From contig JACCZH010000059.1 of NCBI GenBank assembly GCA_013696045.1, positions 1 through 11,027 of the forward strand: a stretch of 11,027 nucleotides of DNA, given 5' to 3'. Position numbers and translations under genes: made by a program. Below are positions 1 to 6,959 of this stretch, piece after piece; positions within the stretch are counted from its first letter, which is position 1, and every line of letters starts with the position of its first letter. Below the pieces are notes generated by a model. The model worked only from the letters and a program-made list of their open reading frames with translations. It was not told where the DNA came from and searched no databases. This DNA comes from Chloroflexia bacterium. Its GTDB lineage: Bacteria; Chloroflexota; Chloroflexia; Thermomicrobiales; CFX8.

Positions 1-1
1 C

Positions 2-1432
2 GCTACACCTGAACCACGTCGCGAGCCGGTGAAGCCGAGACGTTCCGCTACGCGTAGTGGGGTGACAGATAGCGAAGACACCACCGAAGATGTCGAGGAG
101 CAACAGTTCGCGCCCGACTCGTGGCAGGCAGCCGTTGCGGCAGCACTCAAAGACGCGCAGGCTCGCGGTGTCTATCCAGACGTCGGTCCAGACGAAGCGG
201 ATCAGGGATTTGAGGCAGCCCTGGAGGCTGTGGTCGAACGCCAAGATGCAGCCGAAGAGCTTGCGTCAGCCGACGCGGTTGAGCCCGAAACGGAACCAGT
301 TTATGAAGCAGTTGATCTCTCAGAGGCATCCGACGGCGATCTGGCCGACGCCGTGCGCAATAGCCTCAGCCACGAGCCGGAGGTAGCGCGTTGGGGCGAC
401 CTCTGGATGCACGAAAGCAAAGTCGCCAAACTCTCGCGTGGTGACCTTCGGCGCGCCCAGGAGTATGTTGATGAGCACGGTGAGCCACTCAGCGACATCG
501 AGCTCGTTCAGGACCTGCGCGGAGTGAATCCTGCGTCCCCGGATTTTGCGAACGAGCGCTTCACCGTGAATTACCGCCTGTCGCGCGAGGTTCGCGATTT
601 TGAGTACCTTGGCACCAGCAAGGCTGGCCTGTGGGCGACCGTAAATATGCCGACGGTAGGAACCGAAAAGCGCAAGGCGAGCGAGATTGGGCAGGATTAT
701 CGCTTCCTGCTCGACTACCGCACTCCCGGCGAGGGCCTTGAAGAAGGCATCATCGAGCACGTCCTGACTTTTTATGAATATCAGCTTGGCGTTCTGCCGC
801 TGGATGCGAACATGTCTACTGTGATGCCGGAAGCGGCTTTCGCTGACCAGCGCGCCGCGCGATTGACCATGGAATCCCCGCAGACCAGCGAAACAGTGAC
901 GGTCGAGCTGCGCTTCCCAACGGGTAACCGCGGCGGTTATCTGATTGGGCTCGAACAGTTCTTTGAATCAAACCTGGTTCCCGGCGCGCTACTGACGCTT
1001 GAAGCGACCGACGATCCGGGCCACTTTATTCTGGAGTATTTCCAGATCTCCGGTCAGGATCGCCGCTTGCTTCATCTGGAGGAACGCAAGAATCGCTATG
1101 TCTATCGCCCAACGACCTTCTATTGCGGCCTGCAGGATGACATGCTCGTTGACGAAAATCGCTTCCCGCGACTCGCGGACGCTGCACCACTCGACGAGCG
1201 CACCCGGCGCCGCCCCGAGCAGGTCGTAGCGAAAACGTTCGAGCGTGTTGGAGAGAACATCGGTACCGCCGATGAGCCACGCTACCTGGCGATGATCAAT
1301 GACATCCTGGCCGCCGCGAACATCGAACGTCCTATTTCCGCCGAGTTGCTGCGCGATATTCTGACCGGCGGAACGTATCCGGAGTTTTCAGCTGATGGCG
1401 ACGAAGAAGACACGTTTTTCTATCAACCGTAA
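2..1432 (+). CDS. Acidic protein of unknown function, 5' end probably outside the window
   Basis: I do not recognise this protein. The frame is open to the left edge. The first possible start inside the window is a GTG at 29 with no good ribosome binding site, and the codons before it read as the same Pro/Arg/Glu-rich low-complexity sequence, so the true start is probably upstream. Counting from the GTG, 467 residues are visible. Residues 1-120 are acidic, Ala/Glu/Asp-rich and probably partly disordered. Residues about 135-205 (EYVDEHGEPLSD, then RFTVNYRLSREVRDFEYLG and GLWATV) have the helix-helix-helix-hairpin rhythm of winged-helix domains such as HARE-HTH; this is a weak resemblance by eye. 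Residues about 285-345 look like a compact mixed beta region. The C-terminus is helical with a short acidic tail. No signal peptide or membrane segment is visible. Its end overlaps the next gene by 38 bases, which suggests co-expression with the HEAT protein. A role in nucleic-acid binding is conjecture. Confidence 0.75.
   Translation, partial: ATPEPRREPVKPRRSATRSGVTDSEDTTEDVEEQQFAPDSWQAAVAAALKDAQARGVYPDVGPDEADQGFEAALEAVVERQDAAEELASADAVEPETEPVYEAVDLSEASDGDLADAVRNSLSHEPEVARWGDLWMHESKVAKLSRGDLRRAQEYVDEHGEPLSDIELVQDLRGVNPASPDFANERFTVNYRLSREVRDFEYLGTSKAGLWATVNMPTVGTEKRKASEIGQDYRFLLDYRTPGEGLEEGIIEHVLTFYEYQLGVLPLDANMSTVMPEAAFADQRAARLTMESPQTSETVTVELRFPTGNRGGYLIGLEQFFESNLVPGALLTLEATDDPGHFILEYFQISGQDRRLLHLEERKNRYVYRPTTFYCGLQDDMLVDENRFPRLADAAPLDERTRRRPEQVVAKTFERVGENIGTADEPRYLAMINDILAAANIERPISAELLRDILTGGTYPEFSADGDEEDTFFYQP
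1381..1384 (+). promoter_or_regulatory. Ribosome binding site of the HEAT-repeat gene
   Basis: GGAG lies 10 bases before the ATG at 1395, inside the end of the upstream gene. It supports that ATG as the start although it makes the two genes overlap by 38 bases. Confidence 0.55.
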
Positions 1433-2387
1433 TCGAGCGATCGAGGATCGCACAAACGTCGATGCCGTCGTGGATGTGCTGGTGGGCCGAGCTCCCGCCG
1501 AGCTTACCGGTGAAGACTATGAGGACCTTTCAGACCTTAGCCGGCCGGCAGCTGAGCGGCTGGCCGAGCGCTGGTTGGATATCCCGCATGCAGGGCGGTT
1601 GGCGCTCGTGCAGGACATGGTATCCAGGTTCGAAACAGACATAGAGCATCACTATGACCGCGCGCTGGTTGTTGCACTGTCTGACGACGAGGATGATGTC
1701 AAGCTCGTTGCTTTCGGTGCTCTAACCGATACATCCGAGTCAAGTTTTCTCGACTATTTGCTATCACGGCTGCCAGATGAGCCGAATACCAACGTACGAG
1801 CGGCTGGCGCCGGGGCCTTTGGGCAGTTCGTCCTTCAGGCAGAGATGGACAAGCTGGAAGAGACGACCGTCGATCGGCTTCGCGAGACGCTGCTCACCCT
1901 GGCGGAAAACGACGATTCCGAGACAGTTCGTCTCAACGCGCTCGAATCCGCCGGTTACTTCGCGGCAGATCCTGATGTGACGGAATCAATCGAAGATGCC
2001 TGGGCTTCAGGTCGTCATGAGGCCCAGGTCAGTGCGCTGCGCGCGATGGGACGGCAATGTAATCCACGCTGGTTGGATCTGGTGCTTGCGCAGTTTAGCA
2101 GCGATGAGCCTGAGATTCGCTTTGAGGCAGCGAGGGCAGTTGGCACACTTGGTGGCCAGAGAATCGTACCGAGGATCATCGATCTGACTGACGACGACGA
2201 CGTTGAGGTGCAGATGGCGGCGATCGCGTCACTCGGCATGATTGGTGGCGATGCTGCAATCGGAGCCTTGCGAAATCTCGAGCAGTCTGAATCCGTTGCG
2301 ATCGTCGACGCCGCGGGCGCCGCGCTTGACGAAGCGCTATTGATAGACAGTGCCGCCCGTCCTCCGAACTCTCTGTGGCAACAATAA
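1395..2387 (+). CDS. HEAT-repeat protein
   Basis: A 330-residue soluble protein made largely of HEAT-type paired helices, which normally form a curved scaffold for binding proteins or nucleic acid. Repeat-like units with the pattern of conserved Asp/Glu, Val-Arg and Ala-Leu positions are seen at about residues 86-120, 121-157, 161-192, 195-225, 227-256, 258-288 and 290-315. The clearest are EIRFEAARAVGTLGG at 240-254 and VEVQMAAIASLGMIGGDAA at 270-288. The N-terminal 20 residues are basic (KKTRFSINRNR) and the rest is strongly acidic (for example DDEDD at 97-101 and TDDDDVEV at 265-272). There is no signal peptide, membrane segment or catalytic motif, so I infer a scaffold or adaptor. PBS-lyase-type HEAT proteins are similar, but no phycobilin context is present. 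The ATG at 1395 has a GGAG site 10 bases upstream. It probably acts with the unknown protein it overlaps. Confidence 0.85.
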   Translation: MATKKTRFSINRNRAIEDRTNVDAVVDVLVGRAPAELTGEDYEDLSDLSRPAAERLAERWLDIPHAGRLALVQDMVSRFETDIEHHYDRALVVALSDDEDDVKLVAFGALTDTSESSFLDYLLSRLPDEPNTNVRAAGAGAFGQFVLQAEMDKLEETTVDRLRETLLTLAENDDSETVRLNALESAGYFAADPDVTESIEDAWASGRHEAQVSALRAMGRQCNPRWLDLVLAQFSSDEPEIRFEAARAVGTLGGQRIVPRIIDLTDDDDVEVQMAAIASLGMIGGDAAIGALRNLEQSESVAIVDAAGAALDEALLIDSAARPPNSLWQQ

Positions 2388-2422
2388 ACGTGACGGGAAA
2401 GCGGGCCGGCGGATTGTACCGG

Positions 2423-2438
2423 TTACATCCTTACATCC
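2423..2438 (+). repeat. Perfect 8-base tandem repeat before the Mur ligase gene
   Basis: TTACATCC occurs twice back to back in the 88-base gap between the HEAT gene and the Mur ligase gene. It could be two same-facing half sites for a regulator or simple slippage. I see no clear -35/-10 pair around it. Confidence 0.4.
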
Positions 2439-2457
2439 GTCGCCTGACATTAACCGC

Positions 2458-2464
2458 AAAGGGG
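2458..2464 (+). promoter_or_regulatory. Ribosome binding site choosing the Mur ligase start
   Basis: AAAGGGG ends 11 bases before the ATG at 2476. It favours that codon over the in-frame ATG at 2350, which lies inside the HEAT gene and would add 42 residues unlike any MurE N-terminus. Confidence 0.55.
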
Positions 2465-2475
2465 CATGCACTGCC

Positions 2476-4023
2476 ATGACTCGCCTTTCGCACATGCTCG
2501 CTGGGCTGCACGACGTTCATGTCAGCGGAGATGACACTGTCGCTATCCAGTCTATTGTCTTTGATAGCCGTAAGGTCTCAGCCGGATCAATGTTCGTCGC
2601 GCTGCGCGGCGGCTACGCTGACGGACACGATTACCTGAAAGTGGCGCAAGAAGCGGGCGCCGTTGCGGCACTGGTCGAACCAGAGACCCCCGAGGAAGCT
2701 GTAGCTGGATTCAAGTGCGTGGTTCGGGCCACAAACACTCGGGGCGTGCTCGCGCCGCTGGCGGCGGCCTTTTACGGTCAGCCAAGTCAGGCGCTGACCG
2801 TTATCGGAATCACTGGAACCGACGGCAAAACGACCAGCAGCTTCTATCTCCACCAGATGCTCGAACGCGCCGGTCTATCCACTGGCCTGATCTCAACAGT
2901 TGCTGTCCGCGTTCCTGGCCAGCCGGACCGTTCCTCCGCCCGCCAGACAACGCCTGAATCCCTCGATGTGCAGCGCGCACTGCGCGAGATGGTTGATGCG
3001 GGCGCGCTGATCGCAATTATAGAGACCACATCGCACGCGCTCGAAACTCACCGTGTCGACAGCTGTCATTTTGATATTGGCGTCGTAACGAACATCACGC
3101 GCGAGCATCTTGATTTCCATGGCAGCATCGAGAACTACCGTCACGCGAAGGGTGGCCTGTTGCGGCGGGTTACCCAGGCCCAGAACGCCGGCAAACGTGG
3201 TGCGGTTGTGTTGAATGCTGATGATCCGGGCTGCCAGTCAATTGCGTCGCATGCAGATGGCGCCGAGCTGCTGTGGTTCTCGGTGAAGAATCATTCAGAT
3301 GCGGCGATTCGAGCCGAGAACATTGTGGCGTCACCGGATTCGAACACCTTCACATTGATCGTCAAGAACGCGCGCTTCCCTGTTTGCCTCCCACTGCCCG
3401 GGGCGTGGAATGTCGCGAATGCTCTGGCTGCGGCCGGGGCGGCTTACCTGTCTGGATGCGACCCATCGAGCATTTCCGGGAGTATTGAGAACCTGAGTCC
3501 TGTTCCCGGACGCATGGAGAAAATAGACCTCGGCCAGCCATTTACGGTCGTCGTTGATTATGCGCACACTCCGGAATCCATCCGGTCAGTGCTCGAAGAA
3601 GCTCGGCGCATCACAAACGGACGTGTGCTGGTTGCCTTTGGCTCGGCTGGTGAGCGCGACCTTGAGAAAAGATCTCTGCAGGGTGCAATTGCGGCCCAGT
3701 TTGCTGATTACTCAATCTTCACAAGCGAAGATCCGCGCTTCGAGGATCCTGAACAGATCATCGCACAAATCGCGACCGGCGCAACTGAGCACGGAGCGGT
3801 ACGCGGTGTAGACTTTGACTGCGTTGAAGATCGCCGCACGGCGGTGAATGAGCTCATTGGCCACGCGAAGTCAGGTGACCTGGTTATTCTGGCTGGCAAA
3901 GGCCACGAGCGCAGCATGATCTACGGCGCGGAGAATCGCCCCTGGGACGAAGCTCAGATCGCGCGCGAAGCATTGCAACAGATGGGGTTCGGCCCTGTAA
4001 ACCGCGAAGGAACACAAGCTTGA
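2476..4023 (+). CDS. murE: MurE-type UDP-MurNAc-tripeptide ligase
   Basis: A cytoplasmic Mur ligase of the MurE family, which adds the third, diamino amino acid to UDP-MurNAc-L-Ala-D-Glu using ATP. From the ATG at 2476 it has 515 residues, slightly longer than typical MurE (about 490). The UDP-substrate domain holds FDSRKVSAGSMFVALRG (29-45). The central ATPase domain holds the P-loop GITGTDGKTTSS (111-122), TTPESLD (158-164), ETTSHALETHRV (183-194) and TNITREHLDFHG (205-216), with Lys225 as the expected carbamylated lysine. The C-terminal domain holds DYAHTPES (361-368), FGSAGERD (388-395) and GKGHE (474-478). The amino-acid-selecting motif is EDPR (418-421), not the DNPR of meso-diaminopimelate enzymes, so the amino acid added (DAP, Lys, Orn or other) cannot be assigned. 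The usual mur/mra cluster neighbours are absent. The stop codon overlaps the next gene's start. A start at 2494 is possible but lacks a good binding site. Confidence 0.92.
   Translation: MTRLSHMLAGLHDVHVSGDDTVAIQSIVFDSRKVSAGSMFVALRGGYADGHDYLKVAQEAGAVAALVEPETPEEAVAGFKCVVRATNTRGVLAPLAAAFYGQPSQALTVIGITGTDGKTTSSFYLHQMLERAGLSTGLISTVAVRVPGQPDRSSARQTTPESLDVQRALREMVDAGALIAIIETTSHALETHRVDSCHFDIGVVTNITREHLDFHGSIENYRHAKGGLLRRVTQAQNAGKRGAVVLNADDPGCQSIASHADGAELLWFSVKNHSDAAIRAENIVASPDSNTFTLIVKNARFPVCLPLPGAWNVANALAAAGAAYLSGCDPSSISGSIENLSPVPGRMEKIDLGQPFTVVVDYAHTPESIRSVLEEARRITNGRVLVAFGSAGERDLEKRSLQGAIAAQFADYSIFTSEDPRFEDPEQIIAQIATGATEHGAVRGVDFDCVEDRRTAVNELIGHAKSGDLVILAGKGHERSMIYGAENRPWDEAQIAREALQQMGFGPVNREGTQA
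4006..4011 (+). promoter_or_regulatory. Ribosome binding site choosing a TTG start
   Basis: GAAGGA lies 8 bases before the TTG at 4020. The alternative ATG at 4035 has no purine-rich site before it, so TTG is the better start. The site lies inside the last codons of the Mur ligase gene. Confidence 0.55.
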
Positions 4024-5051
4024 TCTCTTCTCGAATGGGCAGGCCACTCATTTCCGGGACTGCCTCGCTAGTACTGGTGCTATTTTTATTCACGATGTTG
4101 GCTGCATGCGGCGAGCCTGATCCGACCCTTTCTCAGAATCAGGGCCAGGGAAGTTCCGGACCAGAGGGCGAGATCCTGTTTGTCGCGGATCACAACATCA
4201 TGCGTTGGGACGATGGAGACATCGAACAGGTGACGCGAGACGTATTTGCCGCGTCGCCATCCTGGGCGGCGGCGGGCGACCGCTTCGTCTACGTCCAGGT
4301 GGGAGAGGCCTTTTCGGATCTCGTGATTGCCCGCCGTGATGGCGTCTCTTTGCTGAAAGTGACCGAAGATCACGAGCCCGTGTCAGAACCGTTCACTCAG
4401 GAATACGTGCTCCAAGCGGCCTGGGCATGGGACGTTGACTGGTCGCCAGCGGGCGAGCAACTTATCTACGTCAGCGACAAGGGTCTTTTCGACGAGTTCT
4501 CTCGCCCGCTCTTCCTCTGGTTTTCCGAGACGTTCGAGGTCGGCCCCTACCTGCTTCCCGCCGCAGCCGATATTGGTGTCACGCAGGAAGATCCGAGTTT
4601 CTCTCAAGACGGCGACCGTGTCGTGTTCGTGGTCCGAAATGAAACAGGAGACGGCACACGGGTACCCGAAATCTGGACAATCGATTTGAACACTGCCACC
4701 TACGAACAATTCATTATCACCGATGAGGGCGCCTACGATCCGGATTGGGCGCCTGACAGCCAGAACATCGCGTACATTCAGCGCACCGGTCAATCCAACG
4801 ACGTCTGGATTGCCCCGATGAATGGTGCCGACCGCTACCAGATCACCAACATTGGTACGACGGTATCACCAGTTTGGTCACCCGACGGCAGATTTATCGC
4901 CTTTTTCCGGGAGAATCAGGGCAGCTTCGAGGCATGGTACGTTGAGCTCTCGCCCGGTGAGAACGGGCAACTGACTGCCTCCGAGCCACAGTTGCTCTTC
5001 ACGAACGCTGACATTGACACTGTTTCCGGCATGTCCTGGATACAGCGTTAG
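4020..5051 (+). CDS. Lipoprotein with TolB-like beta-propeller (PD40 repeats)
   Basis: A 343-residue predicted lipoprotein. The start TTG at 4020 overlaps the Mur ligase stop (TTGA) and has a good binding site; ATG at 4035 would remove only five residues. A basic start and hydrophobic stretch (14-27) end in the lipobox LAAC with Cys30 as the expected lipidated residue, followed by a Ser/Gly/Gln linker, so the mature protein should be anchored outside the membrane. The rest carries PD40/WD40-like blades, recognised by the W-S/A-P-D/A-G pattern: SWAAAGDRFVYV (81-92), DWSPAGEQLIYVS (140-152), SFSQDGDRVVFVV (193-205), DWAPDSQNIAYIQ (242-254) and VWSPDGRFIAFF (285-296). A strand at 50-70 and the ending SGMSWIQR could close a sixth blade. 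Such propellers bind proteins, as in TolB, or form non-catalytic domains of peptidases; no peptidase domain is present. The ligand is unknown, and a cell-envelope role is inferred from the lipid anchor and from coupling to the murE gene. Confidence 0.85.
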   Translation: MISSRMGRPLISGTASLVLVLFLFTMLAACGEPDPTLSQNQGQGSSGPEGEILFVADHNIMRWDDGDIEQVTRDVFAASPSWAAAGDRFVYVQVGEAFSDLVIARRDGVSLLKVTEDHEPVSEPFTQEYVLQAAWAWDVDWSPAGEQLIYVSDKGLFDEFSRPLFLWFSETFEVGPYLLPAAADIGVTQEDPSFSQDGDRVVFVVRNETGDGTRVPEIWTIDLNTATYEQFIITDEGAYDPDWAPDSQNIAYIQRTGQSNDVWIAPMNGADRYQITNIGTTVSPVWSPDGRFIAFFRENQGSFEAWYVELSPGENGQLTASEPQLLFTNADIDTVSGMSWIQR

Positions 5052-5078
5052 CCGACATGTCCTACAAAGCAAATACAG

Positions 5079-5112
5079 AAAAAGCCCCAGCGCTTATGCG
5101 TTGGGGCTTTTT
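5079..5112. terminator. Two-way intrinsic terminator between convergent genes
   Basis: AAAAAGCCCCAGCGC pairs with GCGTTGGGGCTTTTT across a TTAT loop: a 15-base-pair stem with one G-T wobble. The outer A-T pairs give a T-run after the GC core on both strands, so it can stop transcripts from the lipoprotein gene (plus) and from aspS (minus). On the minus strand the run continues as TTTTTCTGTATTTG, slightly richer in T than the plus-strand side. It is the only strong terminator I see in the window. Confidence 0.9.
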
Positions 5113-5135
5113 GCCTACGGGAGGCTGTGCTGGTC

Positions 5136-6929
5136 TTAGCGCGCAGGCTCCTTCTCGACAATTTTGATATGCAGATCTTCCATCTGCCGTGAATCGACAC
5201 GGCTGGGTGCGTCGAACATCAGGTCGCGTGCCATCTGGGTCTTCGGGAAAGCGATAACCTCACGGATGTTTGGTTCGCGAGCCAGGAGCATCACGGTGCG
5301 GTCGATACCAGGAGCGATACCGCCATGCGGCGGCGCGCCATATTCAAACGCCCGCAGCAAATGGCCAAAGCGACTCTCGATCTCCTCGTTGCTATACCCC
5401 ATGAAGCTGAAGATCTTGCTCTGGAGATCACGCTGGTGGATTCGAATTGAGCCGCTGCCAAGCTCATAACCATCCATGACAATGTCATAGGCCTTGGCGC
5501 GCACGGCTCCCGGATCGGTTTCGAGAAGATGCACGTCCTCATCCATGGGCGCAGTAAATGGGTGGTGCATCGCGTCCCAGCGACCCTGATCTTCGCTCCA
5601 CTCGAACAGCGGAGGCGCGACGATCCAAGCCGGCGCGGCAATAGCTGGGTCAGCCAGCTTCAACTCATCGCCAAAGCGGTCACGCAGGCGCCCCAGAACG
5701 TTTGCGGCGACCGGCGCCTGGTCTGCCACCAATAGAACCAGATCCCCGGGTCCGGCCTCCGTCGCCGTGGCGATACTCATCAGCTCGTCGTCAGACAGGA
5801 ACTTGGCGATAGGAGAGCGCGCGCCCAGCTTGCCATCCTCTTCGTTCAGGGCAAGCCAGGCCAGCCCCTTCGCGCCAAACTGGCGGGCGAAGTTCGTGAG
5901 GTCGTCCGCGCCGCTGCGAGTGATATCGCCCGTGCCAGGCACGCCGATTGCCCGCACCACACCGCCACCTTCAACAGCGGACCGGAAGACGCCAAATTCG
6001 GAGCTCTTCACCACTTCAGACACATCGGCGATTTCTAGCCCGAAGCGCATGTCCGGCTTGTCGTTGCCGAAACGGCGCATCGATTCTTCATACGTCATTC
6101 TCGGGAATGGGCTGGATTGAATCTTCAGGCCCGCTACCGCAATAAGCTCGTGAAACAGCTCCTCGGTGAGGCTCAGAATGTCTTCCATGTCGACGAAGGA
6201 CATTTCAAGGTCGAGCTGTGTAAACTCTGCCTGCCGGTCGGAGCGTTGATCTTCATCGCGGAAACAACGCGCAATCTGGTAGTACCGGTCCATGCCGCTT
6301 ACCATGAGCAGCTGTTTGAGCTGCTGGGGCGACTGAGGCAGCGCATAGAACTCGCCCGGATACAGACGGCTGGGCACCAGATAATCACGCGCGCCCTCGG
6401 GGGTGCTCTTGATAAGCACCGGCGTCTCAATCTCAACAAAGTCACGGGCGTCCAGGAAATCTCTGATTGTCTTGATGACCTTGTGTCGCAGCATGAGATT
6501 TTGCTGCATACGAGGCCGCCGCAAATCAAGGTAACGATATTCAAGACGAATGGATTCGTCGACGTCAGTCTCTTCGTTAATTTCAAAAGGCGGTGTCTTC
6601 GCTGCGTTGATGATCGTCACCTCTACGGCGTCAACCTCAACGTCACCCGTGGGCATACGGGAGTTTCTGGTCCCTTCAGGACGCTCGCGGACGTTACCTC
6701 GAACCTCTACGACGTATTCCGACCGGATTCCTTCGGCCACTCCGTGAGCCGCAGGCGAATCCTCCGGATTACACACGACCTGCGTTAAACCATAGCGATC
6801 GCGAAGATCGAGGAAAATCAGCCCTCCATGGTCGCGCCGGCGGTTCACCCACCCCTTCAGGACAGCAGAGGTTCCCGCGTCGGACGCCCGCAACTCGCCA
6901 CAGGTGCTATAGCCTCGCTGGCTACTCAT
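5136..6929 (-). CDS. aspS: Aspartyl-tRNA synthetase, probably non-discriminating (Asp/Asn)
   Basis: A class II synthetase that charges tRNA-Asp with aspartate in the cytoplasm. Its 597 residues match the usual bacterial length (about 590). Domains in order: N-terminal OB-fold anticodon-binding domain (about 1-110, with GWVNRRRDHGG at 26-36 and FLDLRDRYGLTQVV at 39-52), class II core with motif 1 near 152-171, PQSPQQLKQLLM (198-209), motif 2 FRDEDQRSDRQAEFTQLD (223-240, catalytic Arg224), the bacterial GAD insertion (about 300-430), and motif 3 GGIAPGIDRTVMLL (536-549, Arg543). His34 in the RRRDHGG segment matches the His31 position of Pseudomonas aeruginosa AspRS, a feature of enzymes that also charge tRNA-Asn; E. 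coli has Leu there. If so, GatCAB must convert Asp-tRNA-Asn to Asn-tRNA-Asn. The ATG at 6929 is supported by a strong binding site. It is the last gene of the minus-strand run and ends at the shared terminator. Confidence 0.97.
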   Translation of the reverse strand: MSSQRGYSTCGELRASDAGTSAVLKGWVNRRRDHGGLIFLDLRDRYGLTQVVCNPEDSPAAHGVAEGIRSEYVVEVRGNVRERPEGTRNSRMPTGDVEVDAVEVTIINAAKTPPFEINEETDVDESIRLEYRYLDLRRPRMQQNLMLRHKVIKTIRDFLDARDFVEIETPVLIKSTPEGARDYLVPSRLYPGEFYALPQSPQQLKQLLMVSGMDRYYQIARCFRDEDQRSDRQAEFTQLDLEMSFVDMEDILSLTEELFHELIAVAGLKIQSSPFPRMTYEESMRRFGNDKPDMRFGLEIADVSEVVKSSEFGVFRSAVEGGGVVRAIGVPGTGDITRSGADDLTNFARQFGAKGLAWLALNEEDGKLGARSPIAKFLSDDELMSIATATEAGPGDLVLLVADQAPVAANVLGRLRDRFGDELKLADPAIAAPAWIVAPPLFEWSEDQGRWDAMHHPFTAPMDEDVHLLETDPGAVRAKAYDIVMDGYELGSGSIRIHQRDLQSKIFSFMGYSNEEIESRFGHLLRAFEYGAPPHGGIAPGIDRTVMLLAREPNIREVIAFPKTQMARDLMFDAPSRVDSRQMEDLHIKIVEKEPAR

Positions 6930-6938
6930 AAATCCAGA

Positions 6939-6945
6939 TCTCCTT
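6939..6945 (-). promoter_or_regulatory. Strong ribosome binding site of aspS
   Basis: On the minus strand AAGGAGA lies 9 bases before the aspS ATG at 6929, within the 30-base gap after mazG. It fixes the start and suggests efficient independent initiation. The gap is too short to hold a separate promoter as well. Confidence 0.75.
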
Positions 6946-6959
6946 CACACCATTGTCGT

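Noticed and set aside
2350..2475. In-frame upstream ATG extending the Mur ligase by 42 residues
   Set aside because: The added residues overlap the HEAT gene and do not resemble a MurE N-terminus; the ATG at 2476 has a binding site.
6117..6788. Plus-strand open frame of 223 codons opposite aspS
   Set aside because: It lies wholly inside the clear aspS gene on the other strand. Its protein has no recognisable motif, and it has no ribosome binding site worth noting. It is a by-product of the codon use of aspS.
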